A stretch of 48,151 nt of DNA, from the NCBI GenBank assembly GCA_017617445.1, contig JAFZWE010000007.1, positions 1-48,151 on the forward strand, given 5' to 3'. The position numbers were made by a program, and so were the translations under genes. Of the stretch, positions 25,355 to 38,809 are shown one piece after another. This stretch comes from Bacteroidales bacterium. Its GTDB lineage: Bacteria; Bacteroidota; Bacteroidia; Bacteroidales; WCHB1-69. The notes beneath the pieces were generated by a model. It was given only the letters and a program-made list of their open reading frames with translations. It did no database searches and was not told the DNA's origin. Numbering within the stretch: position 1 is the first letter of the stretch; each line of letters begins with the position of its first letter.

Positions 25355-27094
25355 ATGAAGAAACTTTTCCTGATTTTGCTCCTCTCTGCAGGCATGTTTT
25401 CCATCCAGGCCCAAAACGACAACAGAGTGTTAGTCACCATAGGCGATGAGGCCGTCACTGCCGGAGAATTCCTCAAGACATACAGCAAGAACAACAATCT
25501 CTCCAAGGCCACGGAGGCCGACCTTCGCGAGTACCTGAATCTGTTCATCAACTTCAAGATGAAGGTCAAGGAGGGGGAGATCCTCCAGTTGGACACAGCC
25601 AAAAAATTCAAAATGGAGTTGGCACAGTACCAGCGGCAGTCTTCACAGCAGTTTCTGGTGGACAAAGAGGTGACCAAGGAGTTGGAAGATGAGGTGTTGG
25701 AGCGGGCACTGATTGATCTGCGCGCATCGCACATACTCGTCAACTGCGGGGAGAACGACGCGCCCAAAGACACGCTGGCAGCTTACCAGAAAGCGTTGTC
25801 CATCCGCAACGAGATCCTGTCGGGAAAACTCACCTTTGCGGAAGCCGCGGTTGAATACTCGGATGACCCTTCCGCCCGCGACATTATCAATCCCCAGACC
25901 AACCGGCTTCACCCGGGAAACAAAGGCGACCTGGGCTACTTCTCCGTCTTTGACCTCATCTATCCTTTTGAATGCGGGGCCTACAACACCCCTGTCGGAC
26001 AGATTTCCATGCCGGTGCGCACCCGCTTCGGCTACCACCTCATCTATGTGCAGGACCGCATTCCCGCCATTGAACAGATTGAAATCGCACAGATTTACGT
26101 ATCTGACAGCACAGCCAAAGAGGGAAAGCAGATACCCGAAACGGCCCAACGACTGAAAGAAATACAGAATGCACTGCAGCAGGGCATGACCTTTGAGGAT
26201 GCCGCCAAGCATTTTTCCGAAGACAAGGATGTGCAGGAGACCGGCGGTGTACAGGAGCCCTTTGCTCCCAACCGCCGTCAGGGAGACTTCGTACGTGCCA
26301 TCCTCAACCTGAAACCCGGTGAAGTTTCACAACCCATCCCCTCACAGAACGGCTGGCATATCGTAAAACTGCTGGAGGCCACGCCCGTAGTGCTGGACGA
26401 TGACAACCGCTACAACCTCATCTCCCGCATCTCAAGAGACACCCGCTCCCATAAAAGCAAAGACTCCTTTATCGCCAAACTGAAAAAAGAGTACAACTAT
26501 GAGGAAAGCGGCCGCGCCAAAGCCATCAAGTTCTTCCTCAAGAACATGCCGGAGGAATTCTTCCAGAGCAAAGACGCCGACCTCACAAAAATCAAAGGCA
26601 TTGAAAAACTGAAACCCATGGCCTCCTTTGCAGACGTCACCATCTCTGCCACCGATTTTGCCAAGCTGATCAACAGATTCAAAGGCAGCCAAATACACAA
26701 CAACGAGTATGCCGGTTTCTTTCAAGAACGATTTGACGTTTTAGTACAGGATAAAATCATGCGCTATGAAAACAGCCGCCTGCTGGACAAGTATCCGGAA
26801 CTGAACGAGCTGGTACAGGAATTCCATGACGGGATGGTGCTCTATGAAATCAACACACTGAAAGTGTGGGCAGAAGCCGTCCACGACTCCACCGGACTCA
26901 AAGCTTTCTACGACGAAAACATCAACCGCTACATCGATCCTCAAACCAACACCCCCCAAACTCTGGAAAGCATCCGCGCCATTGTCATCACCGATTACCA
27001 GGAATATCTTGACAATCAGTGGGTCATGGAACTGCGCAAAAAATACAAACCCTCCATTGACGAAAACGTATTCTCCACCCTTATCAAAAAATAA
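25355..27094 (+). CDS. Periplasmic peptidyl-prolyl isomerase with two parvulin domains (SurA/PpiD-like)
   Basis: The 579-residue product has a signal peptide (ends SIQAQ). An N-terminal chaperone-like region (VLVTIGDEAVTAGEFLKTY) precedes two parvulin domains: residues about 122-234 (RASHILVNCGEND, then FGYHLIYVQDR) and about 241-342 (IEIAQIYVSDS, then GGVQEPFAPN and NGWHIVKLLE). The rest is helical. Such proteins fold outer-membrane proteins in the periplasm. The first domain has a long insert (PSARDIINPQTNRLHPGNKG), common in Bacteroidota members. It is the first gene of a same-strand cluster that runs to 32066, with the next start two bases after its stop. Confidence 0.9.
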   Translation: MKKLFLILLLSAGMFSIQAQNDNRVLVTIGDEAVTAGEFLKTYSKNNNLSKATEADLREYLNLFINFKMKVKEGEILQLDTAKKFKMELAQYQRQSSQQFLVDKEVTKELEDEVLERALIDLRASHILVNCGENDAPKDTLAAYQKALSIRNEILSGKLTFAEAAVEYSDDPSARDIINPQTNRLHPGNKGDLGYFSVFDLIYPFECGAYNTPVGQISMPVRTRFGYHLIYVQDRIPAIEQIEIAQIYVSDSTAKEGKQIPETAQRLKEIQNALQQGMTFEDAAKHFSEDKDVQETGGVQEPFAPNRRQGDFVRAILNLKPGEVSQPIPSQNGWHIVKLLEATPVVLDDDNRYNLISRISRDTRSHKSKDSFIAKLKKEYNYEESGRAKAIKFFLKNMPEEFFQSKDADLTKIKGIEKLKPMASFADVTISATDFAKLINRFKGSQIHNNEYAGFFQERFDVLVQDKIMRYENSRLLDKYPELNELVQEFHDGMVLYEINTLKVWAEAVHDSTGLKAFYDENINRYIDPQTNTPQTLESIRAIVITDYQEYLDNQWVMELRKKYKPSIDENVFSTLIKK

Positions 27095-27096
27095 CC

Positions 27097-27927
27097 GTGA
27101 AACACACTGCCTTCCTGCTGCTTTCAATGCTCGCACTGCTGGCCGGCTGCCAACAAAAAGACCCCGTGGTGGCCAGCGTGAGCAACCATAAGCTGTTCGC
27201 TTCGGAAGTGAAATCCCAAATTCCCTCCGGACTGCCTGCCAAAGACAGTGTGGCCCTAGCCAGCCAGCTCATCAGCGACTGGATTACCGAGCAGCTTATC
27301 CTTGACCAAGCGGAGAAGGAGCTCTCATTCAGCGAAAAAAACTTTGACAAGGAGATGGAAGCCTATCGGCGCTCCCTGCTCAAACAGCGCTATTACGAGA
27401 AAATCACCTCCGACCCCACCCGATTCCGTGTCAGCGACGACGAGGTTCGACAGGCCATCGCACAATCGCGAGGCACCCTGGTCTCCCCCAAAGACATCAT
27501 CCAGCTCAACTACATCAAACTTTCACAAACCTCTTCCCTGCTGGACGAATTCAGAGCAATACTTTCAGATGAAAACCGGCGCCTGACAGAAAAAGAACGC
27601 ATCAAATCCCTTTGCGGGGACTCCATTGAATACTTCATTGATGACGACCAATGGCTCTTTCTGGAAGATGTGGAGCTGGAAGCCAATATCGGATTTGAAA
27701 AAAATGAAGATTACGACTTCCCATCCTATAAAGAGAAAACCGTGGACAACGACATCTATCTCATCGTGTTGCTGGACTACAAATCCAAACAGACCGGAGA
27801 AGAGTCCAAAGACTATTTTGAGAGTGTTCGTACCATGTTGATCCAGAAGAAGAAAACCGAATTTCTCAACCAGCACATCAACGAGTTACTAAAGAATGCC
27901 GAAAAGAAAGGCAAAATTGCACGTTAA
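27097..27927 (+). CDS. SurA-like lipoprotein (putative chaperone)
   Basis: The 276-residue protein uses a GTG start at 27097, two bases after the stop of the PPIase gene, so it is translationally coupled. It has a type II signal peptide with lipobox LLAG-C at Cys18. The body resembles the SurA N-terminal chaperone region (VVASVSNHKLFASEVKSQIP, LISDWITEQLILDQAEKEL, RFRVSDDEVRQAIAQSRGTL) but lacks a clear parvulin domain. It is probably a membrane-tethered partner of the PPIase in outer-membrane protein folding. That role is inferred from context. Confidence 0.82.
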   Translation: MKHTAFLLLSMLALLAGCQQKDPVVASVSNHKLFASEVKSQIPSGLPAKDSVALASQLISDWITEQLILDQAEKELSFSEKNFDKEMEAYRRSLLKQRYYEKITSDPTRFRVSDDEVRQAIAQSRGTLVSPKDIIQLNYIKLSQTSSLLDEFRAILSDENRRLTEKERIKSLCGDSIEYFIDDDQWLFLEDVELEANIGFEKNEDYDFPSYKEKTVDNDIYLIVLLDYKSKQTGEESKDYFESVRTMLIQKKKTEFLNQHINELLKNAEKKGKIAR

Positions 27928-27958
27928 ATAATCCTCAAACCATTAAATCCATTTTACA

Positions 27959-29566
27959 ATGACATTATCATACACAGCACTATTCATCATCACAATACTT
28001 GCCCTCATCGGGTTTCAGATTGGCTTATGGACCATCTTCAGAAAAGCTGGGGAGGCGGGGTGGAAATCACTGATTCCTGTTTACCGGATGTGGATATGGC
28101 TGAAAAAGATTGTGCAACGGCCCTGGTGGTGGATGATTCTGATTCTCTTTCCTTTCATCGGTGTTTTCATGGTGTATTACATGATATGGGAAACCATCCG
28201 GGTGTTTGGGAAGACCAGCTATCTCTACCTTATCCCCGGCACGCTGTTCTATTTTATTTATCTCCCCTACCTCGGATTGAGCAAGAAGGAGCGTTTTTAT
28301 CTTCGCAGCGAGCTGCCCGCATTCGAGAAGAGCAGTCTGCGCGGCTGGGGAGATGCCATCATTTTTGCCATAGCAGCGGCCTACATTTTCCGCACCTTCC
28401 TTATTGAGCTGTACGCCATTCCCTCCTCATCCATGGAAAGCTCCCTGATGGTGGGAGACTATCTGGCAGTAAGCAAATATCACTATGGGCAACGCATCCC
28501 CCAAACCGTGCTTGCTGTTCCTTTCATGCACCACACCCTGCTTCTCACTGATGCGGTTCCCTCCTTTGTGGACTGGCTGGAACTGCCCTATATGCGTTTT
28601 CCGGGAACCAGCAGTGTGAAGAACAACGACCCGATTGTGTTCAACTATCCCGACGGCGACACCGTGGCCATTGAACGCCAAAACGAAAGCTACTACTCCA
28701 TTGTCCGAGACTTTGACGCCATATTGAATCCCAACGCTCCCGAAAACGAGCGGCAGTCGGTCATTCTCCAGTACGGGGAAGAATGGGCCGCCCGCATCCA
28801 GAACAAATACGCCGGAAAGAGCGCACAGGAAGCCGTCCGCGGGGAGTACACAGTCAGAGCGCGGCCTGTGGACAAGCGGGAGAACTACGTAAAACGTTGC
28901 ATTGCCATTGCCGGCGACCGTCTGGAAATCCGCAAGGGAGTGGTTTACATCAACGGGAAAGCCGCTGATGTTCCCCAAAGACGCCAATTCTCCTACCTTA
29001 TGGAGGGCAACATTCCAAAGAAATTGGCCAAAGAACTCCGCATCAATCTGGAAGACATACATCCAGTATCCAACGGAACCGTCCTATTCCTCAACGATGA
29101 GCAAGTCAAAGCAATTCAAAAACGCGGATACATTATCAACTCCTTGGTAGAAGAGGAAGCATCCTACAATTCCGACATCTTCCCGCATGACCCGCGCTAC
29201 GCTTGGAACAAGGACAACTTCGGTCCGGTCACCATCCCGCAAAAGGGAGCCACAGTGGAACTGAACGACTCCACCCTAGTGCTTTACGACCGCATCATCA
29301 AGAACTACGAGCTCAACAGCTTGGAGGTCAAAGACGGCAAAATCCTCATCAACGGCCGACCCGCCACACACTATACATTCAAGATGGACTACTACTTCAT
29401 GATGGGTGACAACCGTCACAACTCTGCCGACTCCCGCTACTGGGGATTCGTGCCGGAGGACCATATTGTGGGAAAACCCGTGTTGGTGTGGCTCTCCCTT
29501 GACAAATTCCGCTCCTGGGGTGATGGCAAAGTACGATGGAACAGAATGTTCCGCATCATTCGGTAA
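27959..29566 (+). CDS. lepB: Signal peptidase I
   Basis: The 535-residue inner-membrane serine protease cleaves Sec signal peptides. The N-terminal part carries several membrane segments (FIITILALIGFQIGLW, MILILFPFIGVFMVYYM, LYLIPGTLFYFIYLPYL) and then GDAIIFAIAAAYIFRTFLIE before the catalytic region. The nucleophile is Ser158 in PSSSMESSLMVGD and the general base is Lys312 in RENYVKRCIAIAGD. The closing box is YYFMMGDNRHNSADSRYWG. The large gap between Ser and Lys (154 residues, against about 55 in E. coli LepB) is normal for Bacteroidota versions. It lies 31 bases after the SurA-like lipoprotein gene, in an envelope-assembly cluster. Confidence 0.95.
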   Translation: MTLSYTALFIITILALIGFQIGLWTIFRKAGEAGWKSLIPVYRMWIWLKKIVQRPWWWMILILFPFIGVFMVYYMIWETIRVFGKTSYLYLIPGTLFYFIYLPYLGLSKKERFYLRSELPAFEKSSLRGWGDAIIFAIAAAYIFRTFLIELYAIPSSSMESSLMVGDYLAVSKYHYGQRIPQTVLAVPFMHHTLLLTDAVPSFVDWLELPYMRFPGTSSVKNNDPIVFNYPDGDTVAIERQNESYYSIVRDFDAILNPNAPENERQSVILQYGEEWAARIQNKYAGKSAQEAVRGEYTVRARPVDKRENYVKRCIAIAGDRLEIRKGVVYINGKAADVPQRRQFSYLMEGNIPKKLAKELRINLEDIHPVSNGTVLFLNDEQVKAIQKRGYIINSLVEEEASYNSDIFPHDPRYAWNKDNFGPVTIPQKGATVELNDSTLVLYDRIIKNYELNSLEVKDGKILINGRPATHYTFKMDYYFMMGDNRHNSADSRYWGFVPEDHIVGKPVLVWLSLDKFRSWGDGKVRWNRMFRIIR

Positions 29567-29583
29567 CACAAAAACATCAAGCC

Positions 29584-31164
<1,581 letters not shown>

Positions 31165-31172
31165 GATACGCA

Positions 31173-32066
31173 ATGAAAAAACGGATAATTATTTTTTCCT
31201 GCTTGCTGTTTGCACCTATTTATTTCCTTCGTTCTCAAACGGATAATTATTACTTTTACCATGATTACGAAGCCTGGGAGGGTGGAATTTACATGGGTGT
31301 CAACTCCTTTTACGGAGATGTCAACGACAATACAAACAAGATTTTTCCGGCCACCCCATTCCAAAAATCCTTCTATCAGGACAGACATTTCGTAGTGGGC
31401 GGATACTTTGGAAAACGCATGACCCCATTTTGGACTCTCTCATTGGACTTCAACTTTGGACGGGTGTCAGGTAAAATGAAATATGACAATCTGGCCTTCC
31501 GTACATCATGGAACACCCAGGTTACCCTATCCAACACGCTGGACATCCTCTCCATGTGCAATTTGAACACGGCTTGGGCCGTATATCCCAAAATCGGCTT
31601 TGGGGTATATGCTTTCCGTTCGCAAGTGTGGAATACGTCCACCGGAGGGATGATAAACACCTTCCCGCACGGAGAGTTTGATCCGGGAACCAATACAACG
31701 ATAGCACGCGGATACCGATGTGCCTTTGCCATGCCCATCGCATTGGGAGGCAGTTTCCGTCCGCTGCCCGAACTGCGCGTTTTTCTGGAAACAGGAATCA
31801 CTTGGGTGTGTACTGACATGCTGGATGCATACCAGTCCACCCAACGTGGATTTGAAGGAATTTGGAACACTGTGGTCGGCGTCAGCTACCAGTTCAACTT
31901 CACCCCATACAGAGGAGCCAACCCCCGGAGCGCCACCTCTAACGATGCACTTGAAGATGACGGCATCAGCAAGAAGTACAAGAAAATGCGCTGGAAATCC
32001 AACCTCGGAACCGGCAAGCCCCGCTACAGTACCTCCAGTTCTATCAAAAAACACAAGAGAAGATAA
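31173..32066 (+). CDS. Outer-membrane beta-barrel protein
   Basis: The 297-residue product has a signal peptide (MKKRIIIFSCLLFAPIYFL, then RSQ). It then shows strands WEGGIYMGVNSFYGDVN, HFVVGGYFGKRMTPFWTL, LDFNFGRVSGKM and YPKIGFGVYAFRSQVWN, and a final strand VVGVSYQFNFTP followed by a basic tail. This is typical of small Bacteroidota outer-membrane barrels. The starting ATG at 31173 lies 8 bases after the YfcC gene. No function can be assigned. It ends the plus-strand cluster and converges with the large surface-protein gene. Confidence 0.78.
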   Translation: MKKRIIIFSCLLFAPIYFLRSQTDNYYFYHDYEAWEGGIYMGVNSFYGDVNDNTNKIFPATPFQKSFYQDRHFVVGGYFGKRMTPFWTLSLDFNFGRVSGKMKYDNLAFRTSWNTQVTLSNTLDILSMCNLNTAWAVYPKIGFGVYAFRSQVWNTSTGGMINTFPHGEFDPGTNTTIARGYRCAFAMPIALGGSFRPLPELRVFLETGITWVCTDMLDAYQSTQRGFEGIWNTVVGVSYQFNFTPYRGANPRSATSNDALEDDGISKKYKKMRWKSNLGTGKPRYSTSSSIKKHKRR

Positions 32067-32189
32067 CACGCTTTCCCATTCAGCTGGATCTCGCCAGCCT
32101 TCCTTCAATGGTATGATTGGAAAAAAATCAAAACCACATCATCGCCCATCTTGGGCACGAAACCTTTGGCTTTTATATCAACGAAACAA

Positions 32190-32219
32190 AAAGGGAGTGC
32201 CATCATAGACACTCCCTTT
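32190..32219. terminator. Bidirectional intrinsic terminator
   Basis: AAAGGGAGTG (32190-32199) and CACTCCCTTT (32210-32219) form a perfect 10-bp stem with a 10-base loop, between convergent genes ending at 32066 and 32243. Read on the minus strand, the stem is followed by a T run, so it mainly ends the surface-protein gene. The remaining 32067-32189 shows no gene. Confidence 0.85.
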
Positions 32220-32242
32220 GGATTATAGGAAATTGCCATCTT

Positions 32243-35200
32243 TTACTCCACTTTCACACAACGGAGGCTGCAGCCGTCCTTTTTGCTCTGGGTGAGGAGT
32301 TCATCCTCACAAACCGCGCATTGCACAGATGAACCCATGACAGGATTGGCCGCCGGCGTGCAAGTCCAGAAACGAGCCATGGTCATCAGACTCTCGTAGG
32401 TGTCTGTAGCATTGACATACATACCGCCGCCACGCGCATCAAATCCCCTGGACGGCTCTGCGCCCACCAGACTGCTCACCCAATGGTCGGCATTAGTGGA
32501 CTTGATGTACGGCATACCGCCGGCACCCTCTACGAGCTGGAGGAAGTCTGTGTTCGTGGGAATTGCCCATCCGTCCGGGCAGACTCCCTGAACGTGTCCG
32601 AGAACCACTGCCGGTTCTGCGGCATCGTCATCCTCCGTCACTCCCATGGCGGTGTACCAAGTGTAAAGATTGCCATAGATGGCCTGCAAGGAGTCGCTGT
32701 TGTCGTATTTGCGGATACCTGAAACTGCGCGGGTGCTGCGGCTTTGGGCCACACGCACATTCTCGCGTATCCAGCAGTTGCCGCCGATACGGGTAACTGG
32801 GTAAGAAATGCCGTTGATGATGACCTCACTGCACTCCGGATAGCTGAGCATGATACGCTGTATGCAGATGAGACTGTCACCGCCGCAAGTATCCTTCACA
32901 TGCCATTCCACCACATAAGTAGTGTCCTCAAGACCTTCCGGAATGGCATAGCGGTTGTTGTCCGTCAATCCTTCGCCCTTCAAAAACAGCGGCATGGCCG
33001 GGATATTGTTAGTCCAAATGGGCTGGTGAAGGATGACCAACGTGTCGATGGCACCATATCTCAAAGTGATGGATGTGTCATTGGGGCAAGTATAGGTCAC
33101 GCTGCCCGGCTTTTTCACAGAGGGTTTCACCGTGAAAATAACATTATCGCTGGCCGGACAGTCGTGAGCGTCCAAGATGGAAACTGACACAGTATATTCC
33201 TGATCGCCATCATTGACACCTGTCTGTGCCACCGTGGTAGAAGCATCTTGCATATCCGTGGCATCACCGCTCCACATATAGCGATAGGGACTGGTGCCAC
33301 CGTTCACGGTAACGCTCACCGGGTAGCTACCCTGATTCGGACAGAGATTAGACGGGGTGACGATTTCGGCAGTCAGCTCAGCGATTTCAGTAATCTCAAA
33401 AGGAACTTCCACACTATAGTGGAGTGAGTCGGTAACCACCACAGTATAGTTGCCGGCTTCAATCCCCTCAAAAGTATATGGGCTGCTATGTTCAACAGCA
33501 ACACCATCCATAGCGAAGGTGTACTTGCCATTGTTGGCCTTGCCACCCGTCACAGTAATTTCAGCAGTACCATTGTTCCCATTGCGGCAGAACACCTGTG
33601 TGGTAGCGGCTTCCGCCTGCAACTTCGGATAGATGTACAATAAACTATCCAGAACTCTAAAACTGACATCCACATAGTTATTGTTGTTATTTTGGAAGTA
33701 TGACGGACGTAAATACATATTGAAAATATGGAGTGCATCGGCCGACCCTGTACCATGTGCAACCGTGTCATCGGGCATGCCAGTGAAACTGAAATCGTCA
33801 GTGCTGTATAAATTAACCGGATCAGTAATTGACACACCATACCCTGTCACTCTCTGGTCGGTGCCATTGTATTCCACCTCCTTGCCATGCTCCTGGATCA
33901 TCACGACAACACCGGGACGCGGGGTAATTTCCTGCTTAAAGTCATAGATTACATTGTAATTGGTGATGTCATCACTTGTAGCGAAGTCTGTGGTTATTGT
34001 GGTATAGTTTGTCAATACTGAATCAAGGTAAATGGCTACATCTCCACGCTGGCTCGTCACCACACCGGCGGTGATGGTCGCACCGTTCTGCAGACCGCCG
34101 ATCACCCAGCCCGTACCGGTGGTAGGCTCTCCGCCAGGGGTGTCACCAGCCGCTGTCGTGCCATTGTCAAGCCCGTCAGTTGGCACCGTATTCACGAAAT
34201 TATATCCGTCATACACCTTGGTATTGTCAAGGGAGATTGCCAGATCGTGTTTGGTGATCTCGAGCGTTCCATAGTTTGTAGTGAATGTACCGCCATAGTT
34301 GTTTTCCATGTCTGGCAAGTTGAAGGTGTACACATTGTTGTTAGCTGCATTGTCTCTATAGTTCTTGATTCCAGCAAACGTCGGCACAATGGTAACAATG
34401 TCATTGGTGGGCAAACGGAACTGGAGTCCATCAGTGCCCTCTATGGCAGGGATATTCGTGCTGCCATAGGTCACTGTGTACTCCTGTTTCGTGTGCGTTT
34501 CGCCGTCATACACCCAACTGCCGCTGGCAGAGGCAATGGTGACATTCGTCATATCCTTTGTCACCGTCAGGGTGCCATTCTGGTAGGTAATGTCATAGTT
34601 GGCCGTCACTTCCTCATCGGAGGCATTGTAGATAACACAGCCGCTCGGCACATTGTCGCTGCTTCCAGCAGCAGTCTGACTGCCCGTCACGGTAACCGCA
34701 TGAATATGATCGGTGGAGACTAAGGAAGTTCCATCAGCGATGGAGTAACCGTTGTCGGTCAGTGCTGTGCCGTCATACACTTTTTCATTGCTGTTGGCTT
34801 TGATGGTCAAAGGTTTCTGGGTCACCACCACACTAAGTTCAGCGCTTTCTGTTCCGCAGTTGGGAGTCTGATTGCTTTCGGCGACCACAGTGATGGTATA
34901 GTTGTGCACAACAGGCTGCACTGCCGTGATTTTTTGAGTCATGGCATCATACGCGAAACCTGCCGGCAGTGTCGGGGCAATCACGTTGGAATGAGTGTTG
35001 GTGATTTCTACCGGAGTGATAGAGTTTCCGTACACGATTGACTGTTCATCCAGAGAGACCGAAATGGTGGGGAGCGGGTTGATGTGGATATTGGCGATGT
35101 GAATGCTGTCGCTGCCGCAGTCGTTGCCCACCTTCACACTGTAATCAAAATCACCGCTGGCATCGGTGAATGGGGTGAAGCTCGCACCGTTCGCGTCACT

Positions 35201-38200
35201 GATTGCCGTGCCATTTTTGTACCATTGGTATGTCGGTGTGCCGTGACCACCTGTGACGCTTACATTCAGCTCAGTGAGTGTGGTCTCGTCTTTGCAATAA
35301 GTGGCATCACTGCTCGTTGAACTGACTGCGAACACGTTATAAATATGGATGTTGGCGACATGGATACTGTCGCCGCCGCAGTTGTTATATACTTTCACAC
35401 TGTAGTCAAAATCACCGCTGGCATCGGTGAGCGGGGTATAGGTGTCAGTGGTTGCACCGCTGATGGGAGTGCCGTTCCTGTACCACTGGAAGGTCGGGGT
35501 GCCTTCACCGCCAGTGATGCTCACGGACAAATCGCTGACCATGGTTTCATCCTTGCAATAATTGGCATCGCTGCTCTCTGTACCGACCTCCACCGTAAGG
35601 TATTGCCACCTGGCATAGAGTATGATCACTTCCCCTTGCTCCGCAGTGAGATCGTTGAAACTCTGTTCATTGGTGTATTCCACATCGCCGCTAGGAGTGG
35701 TACTCCAACCAAGGAAGCTGTAGCACGGACGGCGGAAGTCATTGGTGGTGAGGGTCTGTGGCTCATCGTAGGTGAAGTTCATATCGGCCATCGTACCCGT
35801 GACATTATCGCCATTGGGGTCAAAATGCACGGTATAAGTAAGGGGAATCCAGTTGGCATACATGGTCACAGTGCCGTCGGTCGCAAAGGGGATGGAGGTT
35901 ACGGGGATGGTCAACTCGTCATCCTCATACCAACCTTCGAGTGTTTGGCCGGTAGGTGCGGTGACATGCGTGCTGATGGCGGCATAAATGGCATAGCCGT
36001 CGGGGTTGTGGGCATCCAGGAAATAGCTATTGTCCGTGAAAGGTGCATAGCTGCCGACGAGGTCAGCGTAAGTAGTAGTGGTATTGTTGTTGGCTGTGCT
36101 GACAGTGACACCCATAAACACTGGATTCACAATATTGTCGAGATTGTTGGGCATCTTCGGCACCACAATGCCGCTTCTCTCCTCCCATTGGTTTCCAAGA
36201 ACAGCAAGAAAATCCGCGATACTCATGCCATTTTCATACCTGCCTTCATTTTGAAGCACCGATGATCCGGCCCTGCTATTGTAAAAGCAATTGGTAAGAT
36301 TTCCCCGAACATAACCACTCACAAAGATGTAAGTATCTTCGTTCGACTGACTCATTATTAAAGATGAAGGCATAAACAGGCAATTCCTTAGGTTTGCCCT
36401 TGCATAGTCGCGCGTCCAACCCACCATGCCACCTCCTTCGTAATTGCTTGTATTATACCTTATAATTCCTGTAAATAAACAATCTGATAAATTAATCGTA
36501 GCGTTTGATTTAACACACGCCACCATGGCTCCTGCGTCCACCCAATCCGAAGCCGAATAGTTGGAGATGATGTTCACATTACTCCAACAGTTCCGGATGG
36601 TGCTGTTTCCTTCAACGTATGATGTAATTGAAGCAGGACGATGTCTGCTGAATCTGATTGTTCCATCCAATTTCAAGTTTTGTATTGTGGCATCGGCAAT
36701 GGCTGTAAAAGGAGCCAAATCCTCGTATCCGCCTGAAAGGTTGAGTGTAATGGTATGTCCGCAACCATCGAAAGTACCCCTGAATGCATGGTATTCATCA
36801 CCCACGACCCTCACTACTCTGATGTCAGCAGCCAATTTCACAGTTTTCCCCTGATAGGTATTGCCATTGCTCACTTCTGTAGCGAAAGCGTCCCAATCCT
36901 CATCTGTGCGAATGATAAGATCCGCATCGTTCAAAGCCTCGGATTTTAGGATGAAGGGTTTGCCAGCCTCAATCGTGGTGGCATCGGCAAAGGTCATGGT
37001 CAGTGTGCCATCATTATAAGTCGAGCCATCAAGGGTTTTCACCGTGGCATTCTGAAGTGGAGTCCCTGTGAAATCGTTCAGGTCAAAAGGCAGAACAAGC
37101 GTATTCCAAGTGTCGTTGCAATAGATTATATGGTTGGAGAGGACCACAGCGTAAGTCGTTGAGCTGGCGGCAGCGGTTGTGATGGCATTGTTGTTGTCAG
37201 TATTTTCAACCAATACAAGCGTGCGCATCCACTTGGCATAAAGGTTGATCACGGCTCCTTGCACTGCAGAAAGATTGCTGACACTTGCTTCGTTGGCATA
37301 TTCTACATCACCATCGGGGGTGGTGCTCCATCCAGCGAAAACGTAGCCGGAGCGACTGAAACCGTTGGCGGCGAGATTCTGCGCCTCATCGTAGGTGAAG
37401 GTCTGGTCAAGCATCGTACCGGTGGCACCTGAGCCTCTGACAAAGCGGACGGTATAGGTGATGGGAGCCCATTTGGCATACATGGTCACAGTGCCATCGG
37501 TAGTGAAAGGGATGGAGGAGGCTGGAATCGTCAAATCATCATCCTCATACCAACCATCAAGTCTTTTACCGGTAGGTGCAGTGACATGCGTGCTGATGGC
37601 AGCATGAACCGCATCACCGTTGGGGTTGTGGGCGTCCAGGATATAGCTATCGCCCGTGAACGGCGCATAATTGCCGACAAAGTCAGCATTGGCGGTCGTG
37701 ACGTTGTTGGTGGCAGTGCTGATGGTGACGCCCACGAACACGGGATTCTCAATATTACTGACTGAGTTCGGCATCTTGGGCACCACATTGCCGCCAACCA
37801 CCTCCCATTCATCGCCAAGTGCGGTGGCCAAATCTGCAGAGGACATTGTACCTACTGCAGTACCTTGAACATTGCCCAGCTCACGGGTATAATAACAATT
37901 TGTCAATGTCGTCCCATTTGTATTTCTATAGAAAGTAGTTGCGCCAGTTAAGCTCACCGTCATCTCAGCAGGGGCAAAGAGAGAGTTGGATATGATGGTG
38001 CTACCACTGCCGCGTTTCCAGTTGACAAGACCAGCACAATTAGTATTATTTGATCCAAGTAGCGATCCGTCGAAAAGACAATTATTCACAATAAGTGCCC
38101 CTGCCTCTTGTACGCCCACGATGCCGGCTAAAGCAGCATTGTCACCTTTTGTACTAGTTATGGAAACACTGCTATGGCAGTTCTCTATCTGCGTACTTCC

Positions 38201-38809
38201 ATAAACTCTTCCAGCTATACCAGCATTCAGGAAATTATTACTGGAGATGGTGCCACTGGTATGCAGATTGCGAATAGTGGCTCCGTTAAGACAAGGGAAA
38301 GGAGCGTCATAAGCTCCGGCTGTCAGGTTTACGGTCAGCTCATGTCCGCAACCATCGAAAGTACCGCAGAATGGATGTCCTTCGTTACCCACCATCGTAG
38401 TGACACTGATATCGGCGACCAGCATCACGGTCTTGCCTTGGTAGGTATTGGTGCCATTGTTCACCTCTGCAGCAAAAGCATCCCAATCCTCTGCCGAATT
38501 AATGATAAGGTCCGCATTAGTAGATTTGAAAATATAAGGTTTCCCTGCCTCAATTGCAGTGGCATCTTCGAAAGACATGGTCAAAACACCATCATTGAAA
38601 GACGAGCTTTCAAGGCTCTTCACCGTGGAATTCTCAAGTGAGGTGCCTGTGAAATCATTCAGGTCAAATGGCAGGCAGATGGTGTTCCAGCTATAGTCGC
38701 GATAGATTGTGCGGTTGGCAAGGGACACAGCATACGGCTCCGAAGTTGCGGCAGCAGTGGCGATGGCACCATTGTTGTCTGTGTTGTTGTATAACGTCAA
38801 CGAGTTCAC
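32243..38809 (-). pseudogene. Mosaic surface protein, C-terminal 2,188 codons after an in-frame TAG
   Basis: This frame directly continues the 38810-40282 gene. Its first codon is GTG next to the TAG, with no signal peptide or promoter, so it is probably not translated alone. Modules in order (residues counted from 38809): 1-100 a WNTICLPFDLNDFTGT module; 100-330 GLUG-like beta-helix; 360-490 InlB/Listeria-Bacteroides repeats (GYVFAGWSTTPDGDVEY, YAKW); 500-1060 a second copy of all three; 1070-1260 two Ig-like domains (CKDETMVSDLSVSITGG, FQWYRNGTPISG); 1280-1670 MBG/YDG-type repeats (KVYDG); 1730-1900 SprB/PKD-like domains; about 1996-2188 a FISUMP domain (RIGGNCWIRENVR, GVCPDGWAIPTNTDFLQL). 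Together with the upstream part it would be a surface protein of about 2,679 residues. Confidence 0.8.
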